Shown: positions 35,559 to 49,700, counted from the stretch's first letter. The stretch: 64,000 bases of DNA from Brachionus plicatilis (GCA_010279815.1 QEOQ01000508.1:1154254-1218253), one strand, 5' to 3'. Made by a program: numbers and translations. Notes: generated from the sequence alone by a model not told the origin.

Positions 35559-36698
35559 TCATTTTGGCTTTTTTTTTCCGGTTCCATTAGAAATGTTTAC
35601 CTCATTGACATCAATAGTAGTTGTAATTTCGAGTCCGTCATCAGACTCGCGTTTATAATAATACTTAATAACAGGCTTCTTGAAAACATAGACTGCCGAA
35701 TTTTGATTTCTGACCAAAATATTAAAAGACATAACTCTAACATAACCACTGGGTATATTATTAATATCGGTATAGAAAAGCCTAAGGATAAAACAATTAT
35801 CTTCAATGCAGGACTCCATCATCCACGCTTGTCTGTCCCGGTCATAGAAATGAACGGGCTGTGGCTGCGGTAAAAACGGGTACAGAAAAATGGGAAAAAC
35901 ACTATTTATTTTTAACAGGTCTATTCTGATGACAAATTTTCCGGTTATTTGCAAGAGTTCTTTTATCTTATCCATTCGATATGAATTAGAAGCGCCGTTT
36001 ATGTCCGAGTACTGTTCGATGACGCCCGAGTCGTGCACAAAGCCGCCGTTGATAAACTTGTAGCGGTAGCTGATTCGACACAAATGATCAAGTGACGACA
36101 AGCGACATAGGTAAAATTTTAAACATGCAATGCTTCCCATGGAGTCAAGTTTTGGCTGAATGCACATGTTCCATTCGTAATTGCCAAAGGAGAAGGTGCC
36201 ACTGGTGTATTTGAGCTCGGATGAATTTCGAATGTAGGTGGGTGTAGGCGGTATCTGGGCGTCATAGGTGAATGCGGTATTTACATTTTTTATTTCCAGC
36301 TCGCATTGAATGTTGCCTCGCTCGTCCATGAAGTCGAGTGTGCACAAGGCTTCGATGGACACGAAGCTTTTTCGACCGTGCGACGCATTTTCGAACGTGA
36401 ACTTGGTGCTTTTCTCGGTGAACGCTTCGTTTCTGGTAAAGTGTTCCCGGTTTATCAAAGTGATGCCGTAGTCGGCAGTCACCGTCATGCCCTCATGGAC
36501 ACTTTTCAAAGTCAAGAATGTGTTCAAGTGTCCGCTGTTTTTGTGGAACGACAGCGACCATTTTTGGTTGGACGAAGTAAAGTCACGTGACTTCAACTCG
36601 GTGTCCATGTCGAGTATAAAGTTGCTGGGTATCATAAAAGTGAACACTTCTGATCTCGACCTGTCATCGGTGTACAGAAATCTGAACAATTGGGCCAT
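35559..36698 (-). CDS. MATH/TRAF-fold-like protein, single exon
   Basis: From the ATG at 36698 the frame gives 379 aa (MAQLFRFLYTDDR). It is open for 60 further codons to 36878, but that part is A+T-rich like non-coding DNA, so the shorter start is preferred. Two or three repeats of a beta-sandwich pattern are visible. The first has KWSLSFHKNSG, the NREHFTRNEAF stretch, GRKSFVSIEAL and DERGNIQCELEIKNV. The second begins EWNMCIQPKL and continues LCRLSSLDHLCRISY. A possible third starts QAWMMESCIEDN with LRLFYTD. This order is typical of MATH (TRAF-like) domains, which bind partner proteins. No BTB, RING or protease domain is attached. The C terminus is basic (GTGKKKPK). There is no signal peptide. 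The cellular role is unknown. Confidence 0.7.
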   Translation of the reverse strand: MAQLFRFLYTDDRSRSEVFTFMIPSNFILDMDTELKSRDFTSSNQKWSLSFHKNSGHLNTFLTLKSVHEGMTVTADYGITLINREHFTRNEAFTEKSTKFTFENASHGRKSFVSIEALCTLDFMDERGNIQCELEIKNVNTAFTYDAQIPPTPTYIRNSSELKYTSGTFSFGNYEWNMCIQPKLDSMGSIACLKFYLCRLSSLDHLCRISYRYKFINGGFVHDSGVIEQYSDINGASNSYRMDKIKELLQITGKFVIRIDLLKINSVFPIFLYPFLPQPQPVHFYDRDRQAWMMESCIEDNCFILRLFYTDINNIPSGYVRVMSFNILVRNQNSAVYVFKKPVIKYYYKRESDDGLEITTTIDVNEVNISNGTGKKKPK

Positions 36699-39298
36699 TT
36701 TGTAAAAAATTGATACTATCTTAGGTGGTGTATTGATTTTCAATTGGAATAATTTTTCATTATAATTCAACTTGATTAAACTTGACAAATTAAATTTTAG
36801 ATTTACTTGGTAATTTTGACTTTTGTTATCGACGATCACGGATTTGTTTAGGAAATAATAAAATAAATTCACAAACATCTTATGCTGGCTCTATTGCAGT
36901 TTGCAATTATGGTTCTATTTTTATTAGCATTAATAAAAATAATCGATAACTTTGATTCATTCGGGCTAGTTTCTCTCATTTCCTTAATCTACAAAAAACA
37001 AAAACAAATTTTATTAGCTTTCAGGTGCTCCATTTGAAAAATTAAATAATTATTTTAAGTGATAATTTAAGTGATTAATAGCAGTTTAATTCATTTATTT
37101 TTTTTTTAAAATTATTTGTAGGCGTTTACTAATTAACTATTGATGACATTTTTAATGGATACGATTGAAGAAAGAAAAATTTCCGACGGCATAACTTTAC
37201 ATTTAATGATTGATTTTAAATTGTGCCTCGAAAATTTCCGTTTTGTTTAATTTATTTAGATTTATAATAAATGAATAACTTGGTTTCCGAGCTTTTTTTT
37301 TCTATCAAAAAAGGCTTTTAATTCTTAAATTTTTTTAGATTCTAAACTAACTCAAAAAAAACTAGCTTTAAATAAATCAATAAATCAAGATACAAGGAAA
37401 CAATTAATAATAGGAAATAAGTGACTAGAGTTTTCATTTCGAGGAAATTAATTGCTATTTTACTTCAAATTTTAAGTAGATTACTTAGAATTTTGAATCT
37501 TCACTTTCAAAATAATAAAACAAAAGTCGACTTCATACACAGCTTGGTACAGAAAATTATTTTTTGGATTTATATTGTGGATTTTTTTTCTAAGACTTAT
37601 GATATTTTGTAGCAGTCTATTAATTTTTCAATCTAAATCCAACTATAAAAATAACAATCACCAACAAGACTTCTAAAGTGATTTAGAGAGATTAAATGTT
37701 TGAAGTGTTTTATCGTCTTTCCAAAATCATATTTTCAAATTCATACTCTTCAAAAGAATTAAAATTAAAATTTAAGTTAAATGGTGATTAAAAACTTTTG
37801 AAAATTTTGGTTTAATAAAAAAATAAAATATTTTTGCGTTTCTATTTTTGACATTTTTATGCTTATTTTGATTGAGTAAATGGGTTCACTTGACTCCAAA
37901 TGAGTTAAGAACTAAGCTTTTCAAGTGAATTGAATTTTTAATTTTAATAAAAGAAATAAATTGATGTTTTACTTCAAATCTTAAATCAATTACGATTAAG
38001 ATTAAAAATCATCATTGTTATATGTTTTTGTCGACTTATAGAATAACATCATTAAAGTCCGACCATTTTGCAAGGCTTGTCTTAAACATGGAAAAAAAAT
38101 TAGATATTCCGATCTATTACACTTTCTAATAGACAACCTTTTTATTTATGTAGGAAGTTAGAATTTTGGTAATTTGTCAAACAAATTGTTTCAGATCAAT
38201 CAGGACACTAATCCTAATGCATTGTTCTGAAATTTTCAATAAAGATTATCAATAATTTCATATGCGCCTTTTTTTCTCGTCTATTTTCAACACTCATTCA
38301 TGAATATAAAATTTAAAACTTAATTGCTTAAAACTTCCTTAATTCACTAAGAAATTAAATCGATTAGCAGAATTTTATTAAATTTGGCATGGTTTAAAAA
38401 AATAGGTTTAAATTTTTTTTTCCACAATTAAGCTAATTAAAAGGCTCGAATTAAAATTTTTTTGAATGATGTAAAATAATTTTAATACAAAATTTTTATC
38501 ATGAAATTATAATAAAAGCAATGAATATTTAATGTGCTCATATAAATTTATCTCCAAAATTGTTCCAATAAACTTATTATATTTTTCCTATTAATTTATT
38601 TGATTTTTGTGCAACTATTGTGACAATCATGACTACAATTTGTACGACGATAATGCCGATTTATTAATTCTAGATGAATAACTAAATTTTGGTAAAATAT
38701 AAAATCAATATTAGGACCTAGTTCAAATATGGCATGCTAAAAATCCATAACTCTGGCATGATGTTCATATTTGCGAAAAAAAATAAATTAAAAAAAATAA
38801 TTTGACAATATTAACCTACTGTTGAATTGAATATATTTAAGCACGAATTGATTCCGAAATTTTTGTGCCTTCCCTTTATTCATACAATCTGATAAATCTA
38901 TTTTTCCAGTTATTGAATTTAGGAAATAATTTTGAAAATAAATCTTTGTTTTTTTTACTTGGTGTAATTAGCGTATACACACGATGCTCATGTGTGTGAT
39001 TACTTCTAAATTTAAAATCTAATAACAGAGAACAATCAGCAAATTTTCACCCTTTTTCTCCATCTTAATTTTTTGATTTTGATTAAACTTGGAATTTAAA
39101 CTAAATATTAGCAATATAATAAAAATCAATAAAATTTTATTTCTTTGCTTTGTTTTGTTATTCATTTCTCCTAGCTGGTAAGATTAAAAAATTAATTATC
39201 ACGATATTTGGTAAGAATACTAGGCTGGCGAATTGAAATAGTGCCAATCTTGCCAAAACAAATATTGACAGCGTTTAAAACAAGCACACAAATAAAAT

Positions 39299-39397
39299 TT
39301 ATTGAGCAATCTCAAAGATACCATTTTCCTCACTGACATTTAATAAGACTTCTCCAGGGTAAAAAATTGAACAAAAATTAAAATTAAAATTTGATTC
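39299..39397 (-). pseudogene. Coding-like terminal exon of unknown origin
   Basis: After an acceptor (ATTTAG) the minus strand has 33 open codons including stop, the last part reading PGEVLLNVSEENGIFEIAQ. An AATAAA overlaps the stop. A good donor (GTAAGTAT) 78 bp upstream would define a short intron, but the upstream reading has a stop in the matching phase. A second open stretch (TTDLGNGVLKFQPKLIV) lies at about 39545-39625. The parts suggest a decayed or misread gene. No family was recognised. Confidence 0.3.
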
Positions 39398-42300
39398 CTA
39401 AATCAATGCCAAAAATTAAACAAGTTGATCAAATTTCTTGTTTGCCGCCTTGGAAATTCACTTTTTGATACTTACACTCGAGAATTATACCAAAATGGAA
39501 TTTAAAAAAAATGAGCATTTTTTTTGACTCGCGAGACTTTGATAATCATAGTTTTGAATTTCTCACAATTAATTTTGGCTGAAATTTAAGAACCCCATTT
39601 CCTAAATCCGTGGTATTTCCTGAAAAATAAAAACGGAAATGATCATCATGTACAACTTTAATAGCAAATATGTTATTAATATAAAAATACCCAACATAGA
39701 TCTCTAGATTGTATTGAATTGAAATTCTTATAAAGTTACACCGCATCGAAACTTATTTATTATTGCAAACGGTACATTCATTTTAATCTATTAACATAAT
39801 TGAATTTATTTTTGACAACATTTGGAGAAAAAAAATTAAATTAGTTTATAAAAAATAAAAATAACCAAGCCTAATTAAAAATATTGCTGAACAAAATGAA
39901 AAAAAAAATGTTTAATGCGATTAAATTTTATCTTAATTCAATCTTCCAGAAGGATTATAAAAAAAATATTGAAAACAATGAAATTTATATATAAAGCAGG
40001 TTTTTCCAGTATTTAAAATAACTGAAAAGCCGAAAAAAAATTTAATTAGAAGTCTCTAAAGGCAGGATTATTTTAAAATGACGATAATAGACATTGATAG
40101 AACTGATCTTGAATTCAGATAATGGTGACGGAAGAAGTTTTTAAAAAAAAAAATTAGATAAATTTTCCAATCAGTTAAATTCGAATTTGCTTATTTAAGA
40201 TATTGATACAGATGCCTTAAAAAAAATTTTTATTTGAAAAATTTCAATCAGAATCGGCAAAAAGTTCGTCAGAATCACGAGGAAGAGAATAAGAGCTGAG
40301 AAAATAGAGAGACACATAACAAAATAGAAACAAAAATGAAAAAATATGTATTTATTATGAATCAACAGCATAAAGAATTTCCAATTTATTTTAGTGAATG
40401 GGAAACTCTAATATTGATTTTTTCCAACCAAATTTATTTTTTCTATTTCAATTTCAGCTTATATTTCAAATTTTGAAGTTAATAATTTTTTTTCTGGTAG
40501 CAATTTCTACAAATTAGATTTTATGTGAGTGAATTTTGAAAAATTAAAAACAACAAAAGTGAATTTTTAAGATCAACTTTTACAAAATTATCCGAATTTT
40601 CTTTATTGTTTAGAAATTTATTATTAAAATTAAACTCTTGAGTATTCTCAAATCGAACACTCTCAGATTCTTAGATATGATCGGATGTTTTTACCTTAAT
40701 TGAAAAATTTCCAGGCCGTAAGAACGGAATTTACGAAAATGAATTTTTATTCTTCAACAATTTGATTAAAAATTACATAACTACCAATTTCATCTAAAAA
40801 GCCTAGAAAATTATTATCATGTCAAAAATGCGCATGTGATTATTTTTTGGACAATTTTAATCTGGTTTTATCTTTTATACACGACTAAAAATTATTTGAA
40901 TTTTGGGTATTCGACTTAGACAATTAATCATTAGTATGAAATTTTGGGATAATAAAATCAAACTGAAGTCTTGATATTTAGATAGTGTTTCGATCTGTCT
41001 CAAGACAGTTTGTTATTTTAAAGATTAATTATTTATTAATAGAATTTAACAAATTATAAACTCAAGTTTACATTTGAGCTTCGTAATAAGCGATGCTGAA
41101 TTAGATTAGTTTCAGAACTTTTCAAGAAAACTAACATTATTAATTTAAATAATTAATATTAATAAACTAAAGAGATTTTTTGAGTAAAAAAGACTAGAAA
41201 AATATTATATCGGATAGCAACTAAATTCTCTTTAAAAAAATCTAAAATTTTCAAAAAAACAAATTTGTTAGACATTAATAAATTGATAATTTAAAATCAA
41301 CGCCGGAATAACATCAATGAGTCTTGAACAAATTTAAAATTACGATTTCGTCATTGCTTTAAGGGCTTAACAAAACAAAAATGTTTGCTGACTTGGAGTA
41401 GATTTATAAGCTCATATTTTAAGTATTTGAAGGCGTTGTGATAAATCAAAAATTTCAAATTTTGACATGTAAAAAAATCTATAACTATTAGATAAAAACT
41501 TAATCCTTAAATATTTTCATCTAATTAGCCTTGACAAAAATTATTTGAAATTTTTAGTTCATTCATTTTAATCAATATTTTTTCTCATTTTCCCAAATCT
41601 GTTTTAATAAAAATTAAATTATTCATACCAAATAAAATGTTAGCAATATAAGAATAAATCTGAAAAAAAATTCAAGCTAATTTTCAATTAGTATCACTTC
41701 AACTCCATGATAAAAAATAATTGGAAGTGAATTGATGAAATGTCTGATTGAAAACAAACTGATTAATAATAAACTGCATGAATTCGTAAGGCTTAAATTA
41801 TGCACCACGAACCACTTCGAGTTCCTAGAAAATCTTACCTTTGAGCTTGACAGAAGAGAAAAAATAAATATCTTTCAAACTAGCTAAATTAAATTTAGTT
41901 TGTTTGGATTTTTTTAAAATCAAATAAAAGATCTTAAAAATTTAATTTAAAATAGGCAAATTTTGATTACAAAAAATTGCAGTTAATATTCAAATATTAC
42001 TGTCAAGGCTTCATTTATTAAATGATGTTCATAATTAGTTTCAAACACTTAATATTTGGGTCCAGAAAAAAATGAAAATAAATGATTCGTAGATCATTCA
42101 AAATTTTGAAATTCTCAGAATTATTGAAAAGATTTTAAAATTTAAATTTATTAAGCCTCATTCTAAATTGAGAAAAATTGAGAGGTAAGAGACTAGCAAA
42201 TTGTAAGAAAGATGAGAAGAGAAAATGTAATATAATATTTTAGAAATATAGAAAAAATTAAATTCTAGATCGATTCCACAAGTCAAATTTCCAACTATAC

Positions 42301-44999
42301 GCTAGAGCTGTCTTACTAAAGGACAAAATTATTTATTCCACGAATGACATCATTTATGTTTGGGATAAAACATAAGAAAAATATTTAATTTTTTAAAAAA
42401 TATTACGAAAATTCATTTGAATCAATTAAAATAATTAACAAAAATTTAAACTAAATTTGTGCATTAAGCTTTTTTTACATTAATTTTTACATTTAAAATT
42501 TAAGTAAAAAAAATGGCGTTATTCTAATTTTTAAAAGAATTAAACATGTCATTGCTTGAATATTTATTGTTTTTTTAGACCTCAAAAAAATATTTTATTT
42601 CTTAAGTGTGAGTATTGACTGTTAAAGGGTCGCTTCGAGTTTCTAAGATTAATAATAAAGTAGTTAACACTAGAAAGCCTGTTATTTTTAGACCAATTTA
42701 TTAAAATTTATTAAAAAAATTAATCTCAATGTCTTTTGATCGCAAGAACCCAAGCATTTTTTTAAAATAAAGCTTATAAAAATTTTTGATAATTTTCTAC
42801 TAGTGATAAGTCTGAATTAAAGAATGAAATAATCATTAAATTAAGAACCAATTTCATTTCTTAAATTTACAATCAAAAATTCTTCTCAAATTCCCTAATC
42901 TATTTAGATGAAAAGATATAATTCATAATAGAAAAAAAAATTCAAGTCATAATACTGTAGGTTCAAAAAATTTGAGTTGATTGCTAGTTAATATCTCTTC
43001 AAATCTATGATAGATTTTAAGGAATCTTTTCTGAGAATTCTATGACGTTCTTGGGAAACAATTTAAGAAATTATTCGATTATTTATTGAAACAGAAATTT
43101 TTAACAAAAAATCAATCGGTCTTGATTGAATCTGATTTTTAATGAAAAAAATTCGTGCCAAGGTTAAAGGTACGTATGAAATAACTAAATATTAAAAGAA
43201 ATAATTAAATTTAAGGAAAATCACTAATTAATTTCATGCAGATAAAATTTTGTTTGTGAAAAATATTCTGAATAATCAAAAACATGACTTTTTTAAATTC
43301 ATATTTTTGGAATAATAATACAGCTACCAAATAATATTCATTCATATTTTTTTAAATTACAGTAAAAATTAAATATTTGTAAATTTATACTGAAAATTTC
43401 TTCGTAATCGATCGAGACCTAACTTTTAGTTCTATTTTTATAAACGTAATTATACGCCATTTATAACTGGATAAATTAATTTTGAAATGACCATAAGTTA
43501 ATCATCAGATTCAAAATTTCACTAGAATAAATTTTTCCAAAAAGTTATGAGAAATTTTACTATAAAAAGAGGATGAAATAAATCAATGTAATCAAGTTTT
43601 ATTATCGTGATAAAACTTTGTACTATGTATTTTTAAAAAACATGTTACTCTTTTTGTAATGTTTGTTGATATCCATTTAACATAGGTATTTTTAAAAATA
43701 TAATAGACGAGGATAATGAGAATCGAGCGATTTTCTAAATTTCACATTAAAAATATTTAGGATAGTTAAAAGAAACATCAGTACTAGACTTTTGAAAATT
43801 CTTTAAATGAATTCATTAAAATTCAATTTGATTTTTAATGTGGCGATTCGATAAATATTCGATCATTTTTTTAGCATAACAATATATTACGAAATTTTTT
43901 TTAATTATTTAAAAACTTCTTTTTTCTTAAAACTTGTGTGTAAATAAGTAAAACCTTAGCATTAGGTATTGGTTCATTAGATTTATGGTAAGTAAAATTT
44001 TGCATTTTTTTGTAAATCATGTTGATAAAATTTTGATAAAAGTGATTTTAAGGAAAAATTAAATCTTTTGAAATAGCCAAAAAAAGAACATATTAAATGT
44101 TTAATTAGATTTTTGTTTTACCATTTTTAGACAAACCACAAGCTGTTCTTGAAACATCTTTTTTCTTTGTTTAAGATAAAACTACTTAACAATTCTACTG
44201 ATTTAATGAAAAAAACTCTTAAATTTGAGTAACTTAAGTAGTTTATGAAAAAAATGCCAATCCAAAATATCATTAAATAGTCGGTATTATAGCTACTTTA
44301 ATAAATAATAAGCTTTCTCAATTTAATTATCAGAATTTTTTAACAAAAAAATATAAATTTAAAAATACATGAAATTTTTTTTAAGACAAAACTAGAATAT
44401 AATGCTAATCATTAGTAAAAGAAAATAATTAAAACATAAGTTGTTGTCGATCAATTAACACGACTATAGAAAGAAAATAAAATTTTTTATTTGACTTCAT
44501 TAAATAATTAAAAAAATACTCAATCAGAAACAAATAAAAACAATATGTTTTGATGTATTTAATGTTATTTTTTTGTTACATTTGAATATATCACATAATT
44601 CATTAAACGAAACTTTTATATCGCAAAATAAATAAATTTTTAAATAAAGTTTATTCAAACGAATTAGACTTTTTAGTAATCATTAATAAGTATTTAACCC
44701 TTAAGATGAAATAATATGGAATTTTTCGAAATTCTTGATTATGGTTAGTTTCATCTTAATTAATAGAAGCAATCACTGATTTTACGATTCTAAATACTCA
44801 AGATATAACAAGTTATAATTTTCCAATTGAGACATGCATATCTTTGACTACTCCTAAATCACAACTAAGGAAACTTAAATAAACATATAATGTAAAATAA
44901 TTTTATGCCGTTCGATTCATTAATTTAGAAAATAATTTTTCTAATATTTTAATTTTAATTTTTAGTTCAACACCAAAATCTAGAGTTTTTTTGACACAT

Positions 45000-46060
45000 T
45001 ATTAGATTTTTGCTTTGAATTATTTATAAAAACGTTTAATGAGGGTGAACTGACATTGTATATACTGACTTGTCAAAAGCCTTTGATAAAGTTCCTCAAA
45101 TTGATAACAAAACCTGAATCATATTGGATAAATGGTAAACTACTTAAATGGATTGAGTCGTTGGGAGGGTACAAAGAGTTTTTTAAGATGATGATGCATT
45201 CAATTGGGAGGTTGTTACAAGCTGAGTACCACAAGGATTCATCCTATTCATATTTTTTATCAATGATCTCCTTGAGAGCTTCAACAGTTTCTGTCTTGGA
45301 TATGCAGATGACTTTAAATTAATTAGTCTCTCCGAATTCCGGACGAAAAATCATTAGAAATTCAGAAAAACCTCGATCTTCTAATGGACGGATAATTGGT
45401 CAACAAATCTAAACCTAAAGAAATGTAAAGCTTTGTACCTACGGAAGAGAAAAGAAAAAGCCAAATACTTATTATCAAACCAAAATATATCTCATTTCCT
45501 AGAGGAGATAACAGAACTTGTTATTACAAATAATTTTAAATGGAATTAACAATATAATGTAGCAGCTATGAAAGCTGACCAAATACTGGATCTGAAAAGA
45601 AATTCTTTTAAGAATCTTAGCCGATAATCATTAAGACTTCTCTATGCATCGATTGTGAAACCTCATCTGGAGTATACAATAGGAACCTGGAGTCCGTATT
45701 TAATTTAAAAACAGATATTAAAATTCTTGAAAAATAATAAAGAAGAGCGACAAAACTGATTGAACTAAGCCTTATCAAGACAGATTTAAATACCTAAATC
45801 TTATGAGCCTTGAAAATTGTCGTTTAAGGGGAGACTTAATTCAAAAATACAGAATATTAAATAGTTTTGATTAAGTATCGCTAACAAATGATATCAATTT
45901 TGCTTGAGGTGCAAAAATCTACGAATCACAAAATACTGGTCCGAGAATAGTTAATAAACGCAAAAGGCTTTTGAGCGTTAGTGTAGATAGAAAAATCTAT
46001 AGTGCAGATAATAATACTACTGCTATTGTTAATTTTCGTAATTATTCCGAAAAGGAAAAA
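45000..46060 (+). mobile_element. Degraded CR1/Jockey-like LINE (RT domain)
   Basis: Broken plus-strand frames contain the reverse transcriptase landmarks in order: DLSKAFDKVP (45067-45096), FINDLLE (about 45253), YADDFK catalytic box (45301-45318), LNLKKCK (about 45410), then LRLLYASIVKPHLEY (about 45630-45675) and RRATKLIEL (about 45743). Several frameshifts and stops interrupt it. No upstream endonuclease domain was found, so the copy is 5'-truncated, as is usual for LINEs, and inactive. Confidence 0.85.
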
Positions 46061-46784
46061 AATATATATTTTATCAAAAAAAAAATCTAAAATATCAAAA
46101 TAATCTGTAAAGAAAAGTCTGGTAATTTAATTTTATTTGATTTTTATATATTTTAATTTTAAATATTTTAATTTGAAAACTACGTGGAGTAAAGAGTCAT
46201 TTTTTTAACTAATTTTTTTAAATTCAAATTATCACTAATAATAAAAAAAATTTCAAAACAAGCTTTGATTTTTTAATTTAAATATTTGATTAACAAAAAA
46301 ATTAATTAAAAAAAATTTGGAATCTACTTTAATTAATTACTAAATAATGACGCGATTAATATCCTATAATCTTTTTATCAGAAAAAATATTTTATGTCAA
46401 CAAAATTTTTTTTTCTACAAAAACAATTTCCTCAAGAAAAGAATGTTTTTGCGAATTAATAAATTAGTAATTTATTTTAAAAAATATTAATTAATTCAAA
46501 TTTAAATAAATTTCGCTACTTGGTTTGAACAAATTTGAATTAAAATTCAGTATCTAAATGAAACTGAATTGCATAAAGCTTTAATCATTTCATTTTTTAA
46601 ATATTCTCCAAATTTAGAACTCAAATTTTTAGTTGCTTAGTAACAGAAAATAAAGACTTATAGCATATAACCAAAAATTATGAAAATTATACACCAAATT
46701 TCTTTTCTGAACCAAGATAGGCTATAAACCAGACTCGATTAGATCGATGCAAATCTCCTTTTAAAAGTCTTATTGCCAAATAAA

Positions 46785-49700
46785 ATGAACATGACCTTGC
46801 CTAAACTAAACAAAAGTAGCTCAAGTAAAATAAATTTAATTTTAAAAAAAAAAGACAAAACTTTGTTTTCAGGCCCTGTTTTGCCACCAATAAACTCACC
46901 GCCAGATTTGACAGTCGATGCTAGTAAACTGCTTATTTTGACCAAAAATGACTTGGATCGGATCTCAGGTCACCTGAACAACAATAAAAAACAAGAAGAA
47001 GAAGCCCAAGACGAGCTTAGGCGAAAAAGAGAGCTGTACGAAAAATCCAAAGCCTTGACCAAAAATTGGAACAACACATTTGAAGGCTCGAGAAGACACA
47101 AGCTTCAGCAGAAGAAAATCCGAGAGGAAAAATTGGAGGAAAAGCGACGCCAAATCGATCTTGAACATGCCGAGTACATGGCTGAGCAACGAAGAAAAGC
47201 TATTGAACAAGCCAAGCTACTTCAGTACCATGAGACAGACCGTATAAAAACCTTCCATGTAACTTTAAAAAAAAAAATTTAATAATTTTGTTCAATTTTT
47301 ACTTGAAGAGTGCGTTGAAATACACTGAAGTTTTGAAAGAACGTGAGGCTCAAATAGAGATTAAGAAAATCCTTGAGCAACTTAACAAGGCTAGAGAAGA
47401 CGAAATAGACAAGCAGGCCTACGTCATGATGCAGGAAAGATATAAAAAAGACGAAGAAATTTATCAGAAAAAAAGGGAAGAAATAAGGAAACTCTACGAG
47501 CACCACAAGAAACAGTTGGATTCCTAGATTTTTTTTTATTCAAATTTAATTTTGTGTTTTTAGGATTCAAGACCACGAGTATCAGCGCGAAAAAGAAAAA
47601 GACCAAGTTCGAAAAGACGCCGAAGCATTGAGAAAACTAGCAGAAGAATACCAGGCCGAAAGAGATCAGCTTGAAATGATTCGATTGAACAAAATGAGAG
47701 AGCTTAAAGAAAGCTATGATAATGCTTTGGCTAACAGGCGTAGAATTATTGAAGCAGAGAAAATATTGGATGAAGAAGAAAATGAAGAAATTAGGGTTTA
47801 TGCTTCGGCGAAGAAAAAAATGGCCAACATTAAATATCAGAGAGAAAAAGAGGCTCGAAGGTAAAATTTAAAAAAATTAAAATTACGACTGGAATTTATG
47901 AGATCAGTTTTACTTGTCTTGACCCTTGATACTGAAAATATTTAGTATTTTAAATCTGGATGGAATTGTTTGTGAAAGTTGTCTTGAAATTTTAAAATTT
48001 GAAAAATAATTGACACTTTAAGATAATGACTAAAAGTTTCTCACCAAAATCGTATTATCATTGTCGAAGCTTGAAAAATTATTTAAAAAATATCTAGTGA
48101 TGGGAGTTTTCTTGGTTTTTTTGGTTTCCCAAAATTAGTATGCTAAAATTTTGGTAAACCAAAATTAGGAAACCAACTTTTGGTAAAACCAAATTTGGCA
48201 AACCAGAAATTTGGTAAAACCAAATTTAGTAAACCAATGATTAAGCAGACCTGGTTGGTATTAGTTTCAAAAAAAAAAAGACAAAAATAACTTCAAATAA
48301 TTTATTTTATTCTTAATTTTATTTATCTTCATTCTAAGAGTACAAAAAAATTAACAAAAAAAAGAGAAAATTACAAATTCCGATTTTCGTATATAAACAT
48401 TATTTTTTCAAAATTTGTAATAGAAAGTCTATTTCTTCGGTCCCATAATTGATATCCGGCATGTGAGAAAAACCTCTCGCTTGAAACACTAGTAGCCGGT
48501 GTAGCTAAAATTGCGCAAGCTAAGCTTGAAAGAATTGGAAACTCATGCTTTTTTTCTTTCCAATAAACCAAAATATCTTCATTATGTTCGTCCGCTAAAT
48601 AATTTTTTATCTCTTTTCTTATATTTAGACTTTCTTCACAATCTTCATTATCAGTGTCCGAATCTGAATCAAAGCTAAGCTTTTTTTTTAGACAGTTGAT
48701 CTTATTGACTTGTTCTTCTTTAGTTTTTGAAATAATTTGATCAAATTTTTTGGATTTGAATAAATCCATTAAGTAACACTTAGCCTTTTTTAAACATTCA
48801 CTTCTGAGTTCAGGAGTTACAAAATCGAACTTTTTATAAAAAGGATTAAGAAACGTTGAGGCTAAAATTAATGGATTACTTTCCAAATCATAATCTCGTA
48901 AATAGTCTGAGTAACAAGATTTAAGATAGACTTTCAAATCTTTGGTTAAATTTGTGTCTTTCCTATCGAGATTAAGTTTTTTCTCGATGTATTTAAATCC
49001 TGGATAAATCATAGCACTTGTAACGTATTCTTCACCAGATAAAGTTTGTGGAACTCTATCGAACCGACTTAGTAAACTTATCACCTGAGGTAATAAATCT
49101 AGTTCATCCTTATTTAAAAGATTTGTTTTGAGATTCTTATATTCTCGTCGATGGAAAATAGTTTCAATATAAGAGTGAAGTTTACTTATCCTTTCAATCA
49201 TTGCCAAAGTAGAATGCCATCTCGTTTTAACATCTTGTACTACGGATAGAACACTTTTCTGACCCTTTTGTGATTCTTCAAGAAGATGACTTAATTGGGG
49301 TGAATGGCTAAAAGAACATACAATACTCCTACATTTTGATAGAATCTTCCCAAACTTAGAACAATTTTTTTCTAACTCACCTTGTTCTATATCCGTTACA
49401 TCAACTTGAGCACATTCCTCACATTTTTCTATAAATTTTTTTACAATAAGCTGCAAAACGTGCCCCATACACCGTATCGGTTCTTGTTGAAAATTCAAGT
49501 TTAAGGCTGCTCTTCTAACGTTAGCTGCATTATCTGTAGCTATCGAAAAAACTTTATCCTTTAAATCAAAATTATCTAGAATCTCTAAAATTGCATTCTT
49601 TATAGAATCAGCGGTGTGACTAATAACATTTTTAAATCCTAATGCGATAGACTTTAATTTAAAATTATCTAAATAATGACATGTGAGACTCATGTAATTA

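Larger units (their letters stand above)
36699..46784. other. Gene-poor region of about 10 kb
   Basis: Very A+T-rich DNA with only short, low-complexity frames. The recognisable contents are a dead LINE (45000-46060) and one coding-like minus-strand segment ending at 39299. I saw no other exon, RNA gene or transposon with clear termini. It may be intergenic, or an intron of a gene whose exons lie elsewhere. Confidence 0.55.

Noticed and set aside
36699..36878. 60-codon N-terminal extension of the MATH-like protein
   Set aside because: Base composition changes sharply to A+T-rich upstream of the ATG at 36698 and the extension is low-complexity, so it is treated as 5' flank.
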